Below, one piece after another: positions 37,057 through 50,288 of a stretch of 64,000 nucleotides of DNA. The translations under genes were made by a program, and so were the position numbers. The notes beneath the pieces are model-generated. The model was not told where the DNA came from. It ran no database searches and worked only from the letters and a program-made list of their open reading frames with translations. Source of the stretch: Batillaria attramentaria (Eukaryota; Mollusca; Gastropoda; Batillariidae); the NCBI GenBank assembly GCA_018292915.2, contig JACVVK020000470.1, positions 317,501-381,500 of the forward strand. Reading direction: 5' to 3'. The number at the start of each line of letters is the position of its first letter. Position 1 is the stretch's first letter.

Positions 37057-40000
37057 TTATCGGCGTATCATGGAGGTGGAAAACAGCAGCTGCTTCTCCT
37101 TTTTCTTCTTCTTGCCCTGGGGCTTACCAACACCAGCTGCTGCAAACACCAGAGATTTTTTTATTTTCAATTTCAAGAAAAATTGGGTAAATGCAAAGAC
37201 ATTCTATTTTTGTGTGTTGCTAGAAATTCTGACCACTGCAAAATTCCGGCATAAAACACCTCCCTGACACTGGAACCCGAACCGCACCCACACAGCATGG
37301 CCAGTGTTTTCCTTTATTATTTTACCCCACTCCTAAAAATCCAGGTGAACAGAACGCACACCATAACAGCCCTTTCCTAACTATCTCCTGCTGTCTCCTA
37401 TTTACAACAAACTACAACTGAACTGATCACCACCGTAAGGAAAAGCGTACGCTAACTCACCACCCTCCACAATCTTGACAGAACCAAAGGCTCGCTGGAT
37501 GGCGTCGCTGAAGGAGGCTTGATAGTCCGGCACAGGGACGCGGTCCTCATTGTCACTTTCATCGGAGCCAGGGTTACGAGGTGGTACAGGCTGTTGTTGG
37601 CTAGCAGCCGACTCCATGGCGTTGCTGCGTGCACCCCATGGTGAGGAGGGGGGCTGTTTGGCTTTTTTCAAGGCCTGCCACATGTCATTACACAGTGTGA
37701 CTTATTTTAATCCATGTTTAGACATATAGAACATAACGGAATATAAAAATATGATTATTTTCACCTGCAGGCAATGCTGTATATACCAACTGCATTGTTT
37801 TAGACTGTTAAAACTTGAATGGAATGTGACTGCAAAAAAACTCTTGGATATATACTGTTTTCAACAACGTGAACATACACACACAAAAAGAAGAAAACCT
37901 ACAGCAGCAAAGGAGAATGTTGACTGGCCATTTTCAGTGGCAGCAGGTACATCAGTTCTGGGCCTGGGCACAAACTCCACTGCATGTACATTCAGTTCTG
38001 GGGGACCTAAAAACCAACCAAAAAAAACAAACATCAAATACAGTGTACCTCCAAATTAAACATTCTGTGCTCCCAACTGAAACATTGTTAACACGAACTT
38101 AAAGAGACAAGACAGAGAGAATACAGTTCTGTTGATTATGTTAAAAAAACATTTTTTCTTTTTTTTTAAATTTGTGTTTTATTACTACGAACAATCATGT
38201 CAACATCTGTCACAATATTATTTACAACTCACCCAGAGGACTGGGCAGTGTTGGAGAAGGGAGACTAGCATCCGACATGCTGGACTGTCGACGTCGCTCC
38301 TCCCCTTCTGACACAGGAGCGGGAAAATGTTCAGGGTTGTCCAAAGCCAGCTTCACCTCTGGGACTGCAGACACACACACAGACCACCTTTCCAACCACA
38401 CTCAATGCTAGCCACAAAGAAACAGCCAATGCAATTTTTTTTTTTTTTTGCAACAGAAAGAAGGATTACGTCTTTGGTATTTAAATCAATGCAAACGAAA
38501 GTAAGCAAAAATACTTTTACTGTTTTCCTGACCACAGGCAAATTTACCGCCAAAGGAACAGATAATGTGATTACAATAACTCTTACAGCCAGAACAGTTC
38601 TAGGCTTTGTTTCCAAAACCACTATGAACATTGGTATGCAAGAACACTTTAGACATTACTCACAAATTCCAATCTTCATTTTCTCCTCCACCTGCAGTTT
38701 TCTTGCTTGTCGTTTGTCATCCTTCACCTTCTTCTGTCGTCGCCTGGCTCTCCTCTTGATTTCATCTGTGTGGGAGGGAAAAATGTTTTTGAAGTGCACG
38801 TTCAAATACAACCGTCTACCACACTGCACACGCACGTTGTAACACTTCACCCTTCAAGTCAACTACAGGAAGATGACGCGAAATTAAATATATGATAACC
38901 ACATACCTGCAAATGTTCTAAGTGTCTGCTCAGAGACCACTGGAGGCTTGAGGGCAACTTCCACAACCTGGAACTCGCAGGTAAGGGGCAGGTGGCTCAG
39001 GTAACGCAACCTCTTCCGGATACCCTGTTGCAACATGCAAGGTGAACATCAATACAGAAAGACAGAAGCTGATGAACTGGTTTTAAAAAAATAAAATACA
39101 TACAAATAATCTATTCATAAACAATAACAAAAAACATCCCCAAAACAACAACAAAAGACATTCACACTGTAAAGACACAATGACAACTTACCTCTGTCAT
39201 GAACGACACTTCTTTGTCAACGATCTTGGCAGTGATGACACGGGGGCCATTTTCAAGACTACCATACTGACTGATGATACAGCGAGCATTCAATGAATTC
39301 AGGTAGATGTGCTGGCCATCGCTCCCTGTAAACACACAAGTACCTTTTATTACAGCAGCAATCATCAATGTACAGGGACAGAGAAAGATATGCATTACCA
39401 CCTGCAATATGAATCTGACATTTTGCTCCATCACCAAAATCAGATCAACGTTCTGAATTCTCTGAGACATCCTGTTTGATTACTGGGAGGGGGCCCTACC
39501 TTGATAGAAGTAGAAAGCGTCCTTGGAGACATTGCTGCCCCTTCTCGGCTCGGCCGCGTCCAGGTCCCCAGGCAGCGCCAGCTCTTCAATGGCTTCTTCT
39601 GCCGTCATGGTTGCTTCCTCAACCACTTCTGGAGGCAAGGCTGACAGCATGGCATCAGGGGGTGAACCTCCTCCACTCCCTTTTGGACATCACAACGATG
39701 TTAATTATTGACTCGCCCGTCTGTACTCTCCTGTGCAAAAGGTCATGTCAAACCCAAAAGACTTCCATTCTCATGAAAATCAAAGCAAGTTATAAACCAA
39801 CTAGTCTTACCACAAAATGGTAAAAATAAAAAGAAGAAAAAAAAAGGCCCAAGTGCTTAAAAACAATCCATGGCACACAGCTTCTTGTATCAAACAGCAG
39901 CAGAAAGGCCTGTTTCAAAATCTCAACTTGTAATCTCCAGACTGACTTACCTTCGGACTGTTCAGGAGTTCCTGGTACAGGTAATGGTTCGGTGGTGTCC

Positions 40001-43000
40001 TGGTCAAATGAGTGACTGGATTTCGGGGAGATGGCGTAGTTCGAGTCATCATCCTCATCGGTGATTTCTTCTGAGACTAGACTACAGGTGGTGTCGTCAT
40101 CATCGGCGTCCTCAAGCTCATCGAATGCATCTGCATACTGTCTGCAGATCTGCAACAAAAATGTTTCATCAACTCTCGTCTTGTTCCCACCTTTTTTTTC
40201 CCCCCATTCCTTTAATCCTTTATTTTCTGTTCTTAAAGTGTTTCTGAAGTCAGGTACACTGCATGTAATGTAACGTCAAGTGAACAGTGTATCTTCTGAT
40301 CTCGTCACTAACAGTCTGCTAAGCAAAACCTTACATACACATCATCTTACCTTTGAGCCGTCAAAGGAGACATTTTTTGGTAGAGGAGCAGACACCAGGG
40401 AGGACTCTTTGACTTTGGTTGTGCTGTCCTTGGAACCGTTGTCAGCGCCACTGCCACTCTCACTCTGCGAACTGCCACCAGTTGCACCAAGCTGTTCCAT
40501 CAATTGCGCAGCATCCTGCTCCGCCTGGGCCTTGCCCTGCAGTGCCGCTTCTCGCTCCTGCAAGAAAAACGTCTCTCAGTAACACTGCAAGCGTGGCATT
40601 GAAACATTTACTTATGAGAAGCAAATGGATGGCAAGCCACTAGTGAAGTGTACTGTAGTGTGTGTTTAGCTTTGCTCAGGGACCTCCCATCTCCTGACGG
40701 TTTGTTTTTTTGTTGTTGATTTCTTCCTCGCTTCATCACCAAGAACATTAAAAATTCATTTATTTACTTTGTCCCCTAAACTGAAGAATGTAAATGCATT
40801 CTACTTACAGCTAGGTAAACCAGGGCTGACTCAATGAAGCAGACTTCCGACGGCTGAAATAAAAGCAGAAGGGAAATTGTCAAGAACTAAGACAAGAGTA
40901 AGACATAAAACATCAGTTCACTACAGGTGAACAAAAATACATAATATAAACTCCGCTAACCTCACGCAAGATTCTACCACAGATTCAGTGCCAAAACAAA
41001 TATGAACACATGCATACACACCCACAGAGAGAGAGAGAGAGAGAGAGACACACACACACACACACACACAAAGGTGAGCACAGACTTCACAGAAAGAAAT
41101 GTTCTTCAAAATTGTCAACCTCGGCTGAAGCCATGTGTTGCTGCAAGGCCTTGTGCTCCTCGTCGATGACAGACGTCTGGATCTGCTGGGCTGATGCCAC
41201 CAGCACTTTAGCATACTCCGTGTTGGACTCGTCTGCAGGCAGGACAACAAAAGCGAATAAAAGTCCAGCAAATCAAGTTACAGCTGAGCAAAATGAATCA
41301 TGCACTCACGTTATGACTCTCTCCTACTGAAGTACCAGCTAAAAGACAATGTGCAGTGGTTTAGAAACAAATTCTGCCAACTCACCTCCAATGTTCTGAG
41401 GACAGCCTTCCCTTTTTTCCCAGTGCGCAAGTGGTACAGCGTACGTGCTTCCCCTCTCGCGCTTCATCAGCTGAAGCACGATGGTGTCTCCGACCTTGTA
41501 GTGCTGCTTCTCAACCACCTTCACACTGAGCGTGGAAAAATAGATGCATGTACACACACACCTCTCTACCTGCCAGGCATTTTTTTTTACCTCTACAAAA
41601 ATAATTTGGTTACTAAAACCAATTCCAAACATGATTATGCTCGTTAGACATGAGACAATTACATCGGAAAGATCAGTATCATTCCCTGTATCTGAATAAA
41701 ACGGAATTTTTCATTCAAACTGAATCTCTCTGCTAACAATGAAAGTCTACCCGCCGCGTTACACATCAAGATAGGAATTACCTGCGGAGGTCCGACTTGT
41801 GAACAGACTCGTAGCAGATGGGGCATTTGCGCCAACTCTTGTCATCTAGACTCAGGTAGTGCAGTATACAGGCCCAGCAGTAGATGTGACCACATCGTGT
41901 GATCTTTCCTACAAAAATCAAAAGCAAACAGAATACATAAAAATAAAACTGCAAAAACTATTTTTTTTTTTTTTTTAAATTACATAATAAACAGAACACT
42001 CCAAATCATCGCCCATTCAAAAATTATCCAGCGGACTCTCAGTACTAACTTAACTACACGTAGCAGCAACGTTAAGGCTGGTGCTTGAAATTAAATAGTC
42101 ATTAACTGACCTGCTAAAGGCGCCTGAAGACAGATAGGGCATGATCCCTGCTCATGGCTGAATGTTCTCTGAAAAAAACAAAAACCCACACACTTTAGAT
42201 TTAATAGACAGTAGTAGCAATACCTTGACTAGTATGCAATCAACTAGAAACACTTTAACCAGGGTCCATACAGGTTCACAGTCTCAAAAATTCATGACTT
42301 TTCCAGGCCAATTCTCCTGTCTTCCATGACAACTTCCTTACCCTCTTTCACACTGACACACGTGAGGGTAGAAATTATGAGCTTATCCAAGTTACCGCAG
42401 TCAGCAAGACCAATGTTCAGAGTTAGTTAATAGCCTTATGGGAAGGCAGTTTGTTGGTATTTTTGGCAATCAGTCCAGCGAGTAATCACCAAGCTGACCG
42501 TTTTACTGTTGGGCTCAAATTGGCTTCCATAAAATTCTGAAATTCCATGACTTTTCATGACTCTTTAGATAATTCCATGACTTTCCATGCCTGGAAAAGC
42601 TATTTCCAAATTCCATGACTTTTCCAGGATTCCATGACCTGTATGGACCCTGTTAAACATACCACAATCGTACCCGATGACGAGGATCAGTCCGAATACT
42701 GTGTATACTTCCACACTGACTTCCTCCTGTTTATCTGACATCCCATAACATCCAACAGTCACACACACACACATACACACACACAGCCACCCTACCGAGA
42801 ATTTCAACAGCAAATCAACATCACTAAAGAAATCAAGGTTTCCTCACCACTTGTTCCACCAGATCCCAGTCAACCAGGGCATCTGGATCCCTGGCCTGCA
42901 GACTGTAGTCTCCAGTGTCCTTCACCACAAACTGACAGCTGTAAGTGTAACACAGTCACACCACTTTTTATGTCGCATGACCACCACAGTTAAAACGGTG

Positions 43001-43751
43001 ATGAGGACAAACACGCAAAACTGCCCAAAATATAGTTCTGAAACCACTACAATGCCTCTCCCAAAAATCTCTACCCCCCCCCCCCCTCCCCCCCCCGAGA
43101 GTTCTTGTTTTGAATTTGAATATTTTGATCGGATTTGAAATCAAGAAATGGTAAACATAATTTAAGTAGTATTCACTGAAAATGAAATACACACCCACAA
43201 GCTAGCTGTGACATCTCTCCCACCCTGGCCCCCTAAGTTTTACTACTAAATCTTGAATTTCACTGGATAAGAAATGAAGAAAATTTAATGCGCAACGCAA
43301 CTGAGGTAATATACAGCTGAAGTCAAAACACAAGCTTGCTAGCTGTAAAAGTACTAAAACTGACAGTGACACTAGTATTATAGTAAAAAGAGACGAGCTT
43401 ACTTTGCTTGAAGGTAACGCTCCTTGTTGTAAGCAACCCGGCGCGGACGTGTGTGAAGCCGCTGTGTTGATCCCACCACATTCTCACGGGCAGCGAACGT
43501 AAAGTTGAGCAGGTGATTTAAATTTCCCTTCTTGGAACCTTGATAGAGAGCAGATCCTGCCTCCACTCCCTCCCCCTCCACTATCTGATGGGACAAAACC
43601 AGCACAAACCATTGAAAGTGGAAATACAAATAGTTTGGTGCTGCTGCTACAATCAGTGTTACTTTTAGAGGTTGTAGAGATAACCAATAAAAGGCAATAA
43701 TTTTTCACATGTTTTTCAAAAAAAAAAAAAAATCTTTTTTTTTTCTTTTTT

Positions 43752-43783
<32 letters not shown>

Positions 43784-44772
43784 GAGGGTACGGATTTTGT
43801 TAATGAAAACAAACTTAACTAAATAAATGATTTTCTACAATTATGTTCTCGAGAACTGTCATAAAAAGTAAACAGCTGCTATTACAGGTCAGAGTGTACC
43901 AAGTGGACAGGAGACTTCCCCTACTATACCTGTTTCCCCATTTATCACATCACAGCAGAAGTTTTCACAGATCCGTTCACACTTCCATACCACCACTTCT
44001 TTCTCAAGTCTCACACAGACACTAATGAACTACAAGCTCGTTTCCAGATGTGGTGCAATAAATGTCTGAACAAGTTATCTCCCCTACCTAAGTGCCCTAC
44101 CTTGTAGCAGTTGAAACCAACTTGGTTAGTAGAAACATAACTACCTCTTCTCTTTGTCGATCACCAAAATAGCCTCTCGGTCTCGGCCTCTTATCAAGAG
44201 CAGATCGATTTTTCTGAGGGATTGGTCTGCGGTTGGAGAAGTCCTGTGAACCACCTCGTCCATTGCCATTTTCTCGTCTTCTGTTGTAGCGTACAAATTT
44301 ATTTGGGGTTGAATCTGAAACAGGCGAAGAAACTATTTTAATTTACAGGTTTGTCTTGCTAATGATTTCTCTGTGTGTGAGTGAGTAGACTCCAGATATA
44401 AATGCATGCGAAATAAACACTTTATGACTGTATGAATCTGTATGCCCTATGACATTGGCATAGCACAGCTGGCTGCCGGCCGGTAATGTTCCAAAACTGA
44501 ACATATATGCATGACGGCGTTGCCGGTTACTTGTCTGACTACGGTCGAATTGACCAAGTGGAATGCACTCTGCTGGTACGCTCACAATACTGTAAACTAA
44601 AGTACGTGCAGAAGAGCAGACTGGCTACCTAACCTTGAGGTCATTTCAGGTCACGTGAACAAACATGCGAACAGATAACAGTTCAAGGCCATTGCTTACC
44701 GGATTTTCTCTCAAAACTACTGTTTGATTTGGCTACAGCCGAAGATTGACGAGGTGCTCCTTTCTTCTCCAT
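37057..44772 (-). CDS. RNF10: RING finger protein 10 (E3 ubiquitin ligase), multi-exon gene
   Basis: RING E3 ligase homologous to vertebrate RNF10. Exons in transcription order: 44772-44700, 44314-44145, 43584-43403, 42938-42848, 42168-42111, 41908-41782, 41525-41386, 41232-41120, 40853-40809, 40557-40351, 40149-39951, 39679-39500, 39325-39192, 39024-38907, 38765-38664, 38364-38233, 38006-37903, 37674-37461, 37139-37057. Every phase agrees and the sum is 2472 nt, 823 residues (human 811). Landmarks are [13 protein letters not shown], the RING split across two exons, [21 protein letters not shown] then [27 protein letters not shown], a basic coiled region [36 protein letters not shown], and a Lys-rich end [14 protein letters not shown]. 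Two donors needed phase to decide: 41119 (GTTGAC) and 37902 (GTAGGT). Confidence 0.94.
41782..42168 (-). other. RNF10: C3HC4 RING domain of RNF10, split over two exons
   Basis: The exon 42168-42111 gives the first Cys pair (SCPICLQAP). The exon 41908-41782 gives [18 protein letters not shown] and KCPICYESV. Spacing is C-x2-C ... C-x-H-x2-C-x2-C ... C-x2-C, a complete C3HC4 RING that binds two zinc ions and recruits an E2. All eight ligands are present. Confidence 0.92.
42260..42652. mobile_element. TIR element, CAGGGTCCATACAGGT ends
   Basis: Perfect 16-bp terminal repeats (CAGGGTCCATACAGGT and ACCTGTATGGACCCTG). The flanks TTTAAC (42254-42259) and TTAAAC (42653-42658) match at 5 of 6 positions. 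The interior has several ATTCCATGACTTTTCC-type subrepeats. It lies in an RNF10 intron. Confidence 0.82.
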
Positions 44773-45824
44773 ATCTAATCCGCTCTCCTCCCACATAAAC
44801 GCAAACTGACAAGAACGACAGCGAGAGAGCTTCTCTCTGCGAAGCAGACGCACTGACACAAGCTTGCGACACCATTTTCAGAAAGCCATGTTTCAACAAG
44901 TACAAAATGATATAAAATACGACTTCCTCCTTACAAATTTACAATATTCAGATAGTAAAGAATGTAAAAAACGCAAAGACGATGCAGAGAGGGTATCAAC
45001 TACCCCCTGGCGCTCAGAAGAACGCTTGGAAAGCGCAACTAGCGATCGTCCGATCGCCCCTATCGCACAAATATGGCGACAGACGGAGTAGAAGACCCGG
45101 ATGAATAAAACGTCAAAACAATCACCGGATAAAATGTGGCAGAATAACGCAAAAAAAGTAAACTATAAACACCAGTCAGATTTTCTCACACTTAAATACA
45201 GATTTACTGTGTTGTCATCATTACAAAGTTTCCTCTCCAATCAGCATTAAAGTGAATGTGGACTTTCAAAAAAAACTTGATTTGTTTATCTGTCCGATAA
45301 TAGGTTTACATGTAACACTTCAATAAGGCGGTTTATTTGTCTGTGACGGGACGGGTGTTGGGCGAAAAAGGTAATTTTCCTGCCCTGTTTGACTTCACTG
45401 AGTGGTTTATAGTTACATTACTCACCTTGCAACAAATGCCTCTTATATTCAAGAGTTTCGAACAGGTTGGCATTGGCAGGGTGACGTCGACCTTACCTAG
45501 ATGATTTGTAATCAGCTGATGCGCGCACTGCACAGTCATAGTGCGAAAACAGCTGTCGCACGAGGCATCAGTACTCATGCACTGCACTGCACTTGGTACA
45601 TGTAGAAAGGTAACTCTTTTTTCTCAGCCTGTGTTTTTCAAAGCCTACTAACATGGTTATGTCACGGAATGTAATCCCATAGCCCAAACCAGGAGACATG
45701 AAAGACCAGGAGTCATGACACCTTATCATGATTTTTTTTTTTTTTTTTTTCTCACCAGCGATTGCAGCGCCCATCAGAAGTGATCAACTGACTGACAGCA
45801 AAAGCTGCCGAGGAAAACAGAAAT
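44773..45824. promoter_or_regulatory. Shared 5' region between RNF10 and the PRR11-like gene
   Basis: The two start codons are 1052 bp apart and point away from each other, with no recognisable repeat of note except a poly-T run near 45732-45750. A bidirectional promoter is the natural reading, but no TATA box or start site could be fixed by eye. Short open frames in it look random. Confidence 0.4.
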
Positions 45825-48800
45825 ATGTCTGCGGAACCAAGGATAGAAAATCTTGATGAATTTGATGAGGCGGAGGTGCTGTCATCAGCCTTTTGTAAAC
45901 AGATGACCGAGGAAGAGTTTGAAGAGCAAACATCAGCAGAAACACAGAAAGCATTGGATGTCAGTAGGAGATATAATTATGGATCTATACAGTTTGTCTG
46001 TTTGTGCGTGTCTGTGTGTTTCAGTGTTGAAAATTGATTTCATACTGTATGTATATATATATTTGAGGGTGTTGTTATTTCTGATAGGCTGAAGATGCGG
46101 ATGTTTAGTGATTCTGCAGATCTATCTGGTTTCCTGTTCTACTGTGAGGAGAGGTTTCTTCTGATTATATTGTTAACTTTTGAAGTTAGAAAACAATCCC
46201 TATTTGTATTTTAAATAAAATTTAACCAGTTTTCCTAATCTATGGTTATGAACTTATGTCCTTCATTCAACCTGTAACTTATTAAGGAACCCCCACCCCC
46301 CTCACGCCCACACCCGGGCCCCAAAGGAGGAAAATGTGGTATACTATAGCAAGAGATAAAAAAAGGTATGGCGTTATTATCAGTATATCAGATGGCATTT
46401 TGTTGATGCACATGATTTTGTGTGCAGGAACTGTGCCAGTATCTCCAGGGAAACCCTGAGGACTATTTCCGCATCATTCGCAAGAGGAAACAGGAGGAGA
46501 TGGAAAGTGCTGGAATATTTTCATACCTCAAGGTGCTCAAGAGTATTTTGTGTGACATATATGTGTGCTTGTTCATTTGTTCCTTCTTTTTTGTTTTGAT
46601 CTACAGGTATGTTTTTTTATGAACATTTAAAGTTTCACTTTTATCACTAGTGTCAGTGTCTGATACTACTGTCAGATTTAGTCATTTGCCTACTAGATTT
46701 TTGTTTGATCTTATGGTTTTTATCAGTATTGAATGTATTTTAAGGTTTCACTTTTATCACTAGTGTCATTGTCTGATACTACTGTCAGATTTAGTCATTT
46801 GCCTACTAGATTTTTGTTTGATCTTATGGTTTTTATCAGTATTGAATGTATTTTAAGGTTTCACTTTTATCACTAGTGTCATTGACTGATACTACTGGCA
46901 GATTTAGTCATTTGCCTACATTGTACAGGTTTTCAGTGCCTGGTGCTAATAAATTTGTAATATTGCTTAGGTTTTATTGGTAATCACAAACATTTGTGCA
47001 GAACTGAAAATTTTTCTCAACCGGCACGTTTATTGGCTGGCATGTCAAAATCAAATTGTATTTAAAATTAATGAAGCTTGTTTGTGTTTGCTAGGTCAAA
47101 ATGATGGGTTTGCTTCACGGTGAACGGTATCCAGCTTGTCTCGTCTCACCCCAGCAGTCGACAGAAAAGCTTGAGCAGCTGAAAGCAGACATGCAGAAGG
47201 CTTTCACTTACTCGGAAGGTAAAGTTCTACACAGAAAGGCAATCTGTCTACCTTTATTTGGTCATAAGCACCATGGATTTAATAATGACTAGGCCATTTT
47301 CCCATTGACCGTAGACATGTACACATATGTATACTGAAAAGGCAAAAACTGGAAAAGTCTCGGGTACTGGGTAGTGAAAACTAACTGCAGGAGTAGTCTC
47401 TGGTGAATGTACGTGCCGTAATATATTCCTGATTTTTTTTTTCTCCAGAAAGCAAAGGTCGTCGATGCTCCAAGCGGATTGCATCTCGCACTGCACAGTT
47501 AGCCACCTTGGAGGACAAAGAAAACACACCGTTGGCATCAACTCAGTCAACAGTCCGACGTACAAGGCTCGCCACAGCTGATAAAACTGACACACCTACC
47601 ATGCAGGCTAGCTGCAGCAGGGCAGGATCAGCGCGAGGTCTTCGTTCAACAGCTTCCATTACACAACAAGAAGCAAGGTCCTCCTTGCCTCCTGTAGCTA
47701 CTGTCATTCCTAACCAAAATGCCGTTTTCATGACTGCCAGCCAGGAGAACGCTCCAGTTGCACCACCGCCACCACCTCCTCCTCCTCTTCTTCCCCAGCA
47801 TCAGCTTAAACTCAGGCTTGCTCCAGCTTCCTCCAGCTCTCACGGAACGAATTCTGGCAGAAGGAATCTGAGGAAAAGAAGCGTTTCTCACAATGGAGCC
47901 GCGCACCCCAGCAATCAACATCTGCTTTCGCCATCTTCACCAGTACCACCTCGCAGGCAGAAAGTTTCTCCCACCCACCAGCTGACAGACGGATGTGGAG
48001 AGAGGGTGCAGCATGGAAGCAGTGGTAGCCGAGCCACTTCCCCAGCTAGTCTGTGCTCGTCCCCGTCTGACACAGAGGTGTCTTGAGTTACTTATTTGAG
48101 TTTTTGTCGCAGTAACTGGGCTCTTTACGTTAACATTTATAACATTTGTGTGATTGCAGCACAATATCAGAGCACAGTCTTTGATGGTGCATGTATAGAC
48201 TGTGACAGTTTTACTTCCAGCATTTTATAGATCACTATCAGTTCAGCCCTTTGTCAGAAACAAAAGCCTTAAAGGGTTTTTGTTGTTGTTATTCTTTTTC
48301 GGGTTTTTTTTTTTTTTTTTGTGGTCAGGCTTAACTTTAGATGGTTTGGTCACACAGAAACAAACATGTATATGTATATATTATATATATACTGAGTTTT
48401 GTCACGTGTTTCATTGTGAGTTAAAATGATTACTGAAAACATAATAATACAGTTGAAATTCATGTTACAGTTTGTCACGCCAGAGGCAGATGTTCCAGTG
48501 AAAAACAAGAAACACAAGCGCACACTGTGAGTTTGTAAAGAGATTGTGCCTCTTCAAAGGGTTTGGTTTGACTGATTTGGTGAATACAACACAACACAAT
48601 ATTAGCAACAGAAAGATAAGCATGCATGGTGATGTTCTAACGATAAAGTTCTACGTATATTAGAAAGGCCTTATTGCCATGGACTTGAAATGATAAGCAT
48701 CACTTGACATAATCACATAGGTCCTTTTTCCATACAAGGGTAGTTGGTACCATTCTTTGAGTGAAGTAGAGTCTTGACAGCATGAGTTGGTGCACAGGTC

Positions 48801-49846
48801 CAGTACATCAACTGGCTCACTGACGTCCATGTCCAGCCTGACTAGCGTCCACTCCGAGCTCATGTCCTCCAACCCTATCACCCGCCTGCGATCAACTCAG
48901 ATAGCCAGGTAAGCAAATGCGTGAATCAATTCATCAAGCACAAACTCTCGGCAAGTATGTAGCGATGTGTCTTTCTGGCACTTTCTGTATTGTCTGTGCT
49001 TTATAATATTGTACAGGGGTACCAATTTTCCAGAATAAGAACTGAAGAATATTAAATTTTCCGGATTGAGATCTTTTGAAAAGTGAATTTTCCAGATTGG
49101 CAAAATCAGCGAGCAACAAGTTCGTATTATGGAGTGACCGCCAAGATTACTTGTAACACCACGTCTAAAATGTAGTGTGTCTCAGACCCAGAGTACTCCC
49201 TTGATGCAGATTCATCTTTTTACTCGGTACTGCAAAGCATTTTAGGTTATACGGACTATTGCGAGATTGTAGATGCCATGAGCACCCACCCTTCCACCCC
49301 TGCACACCTTGTAACATTTTGATGACACTGCTGAAGTGCCTTGTGCTGTGCCGTTGCCTGTTCCTACAGGTCTGTTGCAGCACTGTTACTGGGTACGCTG
49401 GACTGAAACTCCTTTACTTGCTCCCAGAAAAGGAGGAATGGGATGAGGAGGGCAGACTGTTTCATTGAATCATTTTGCGATTTTATTCTCAGCTGGCAAA
49501 CTGTGTATTTCAGGGGAAAACAAAAAAATAACTCCATTTTTTTTCCTGGCCGCAGATATTCTTCAGGTGCCTTCTGTACCATCAGACTTGGCTTTAAAGT
49601 ACTGATCAAAGTTAAATGTTGTTGATGACAATCTGTATCGTGCACAGGTCACCAGGAGGGACACCACTGCGCATGAGGAACGGCCCTCCCACCCCTCAGG
49701 AACCTCTTCACAAGGCGCTCGTGACAGTGCTGCGGGAAAAATTCAAGAACGTTCGGACGCCGAGTCCTTTGGCTGCCAACTCCACTACCGCCTTCAGCCC
49801 TGATAGGACAGCAAACAGTAGTCTGAACGCAACGTTTAGTCCTTAG
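45825..49846 (+). CDS. PRR11: PRR11-like proline-rich protein, multi-exon gene
   Basis: Exons 45825-45959, 46428-46532, 47095-47218, 47449-48077, 48471-48526, 48798-48908 and 49648-49846 join in phase to 452 residues (human PRR11 is 360). The acidic N-terminus (DEFDEAEVL, TEEEFEEQ) precedes ELCQYLQGNPEDYFRIIRKR. Exon 4 carries KENTP and an eight-proline run (about residue 207). The strongest clue is the C-terminus: ARSPGGTPLRMRN, then a KALVTVLREKFKN helix and SP/TP sites, the same order as PRR11 (RSPGGTPL ... ALRRKF ... SP). FVTPEAD resembles the PRR11 ITPG segment. PRR11 is a cell-cycle and actin-linked protein in vertebrates. The assignment rests on short motifs; another polyproline protein such as an MTFR relative is the main alternative. 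The exon 4 donor (GAG then GTGTCT) is weak. Confidence 0.72.
46622..46922. repeat. 113-bp tandem repeat, about 2.7 copies
   Basis: TTTCACTTTTATCACTAGTG recurs at 46633, 46746 and 46859. It lies in intron 2 of the PRR11-like gene. Confidence 0.9.
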
Positions 49847-50152
49847 ATGCAAGTTCACATGATTGTGCTCATTTTTTCATCTGTTGGGTGTTTGTTGCGT
49901 TTTTTTGTTTGTTTTGTTTTTTGGTTTGGTGGTGGTTGTAATGTTTGCACTGCGAAGTTCTAATGGTATCTAAATGGTGGATGTGAATTCTGCATGTACT
50001 TTCTCCATTTTCACTTTGTTTTAAGTTTACTGTGTACGGTTTACTTTCATATAACATGACTTGTGTACATTTAATAAGATCATGTTAAAGTTAAGCTGAC
50101 TGACTAGTGACTTGTACTCGTGCTGTCAGCGCACCTCTAGAAAGACTATCAC
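49847..50152 (+). other. PRR11-like 3' UTR, proximal part
   Basis: Non-coding DNA between the stop codon and the LINE insertion. It includes T/G-rich stretches. No good AATAAA is present before the LINE, which suggests that the UTR originally continued past the insertion site. Confidence 0.45.
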
Positions 50153-50288
50153 ACACAAAGGCGCAAAAAAAAAAATCAATCAAAATTGTTTATTGCTAGG
50201 CCATGGGCCCATACAAAGTTGAGAGTGCCAACCAGACAACAATACTTGAAAACCAGAAATAACCAAGGTACACAATAAAATATAACAC

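Noticed and set aside
35460..37270. Short plus-strand frames between UBE3B and RNF10
   Set aside because: No family motif and no splice pattern. Part of this region is the antisense of the last RNF10 exon.
47938..48086. PRR11-like gene ending at the TGA at 48084-48086
   Set aside because: Splicing after the GAG at 48075-48077 leads in phase into three more exons that carry the conserved RSPGGTPL end.
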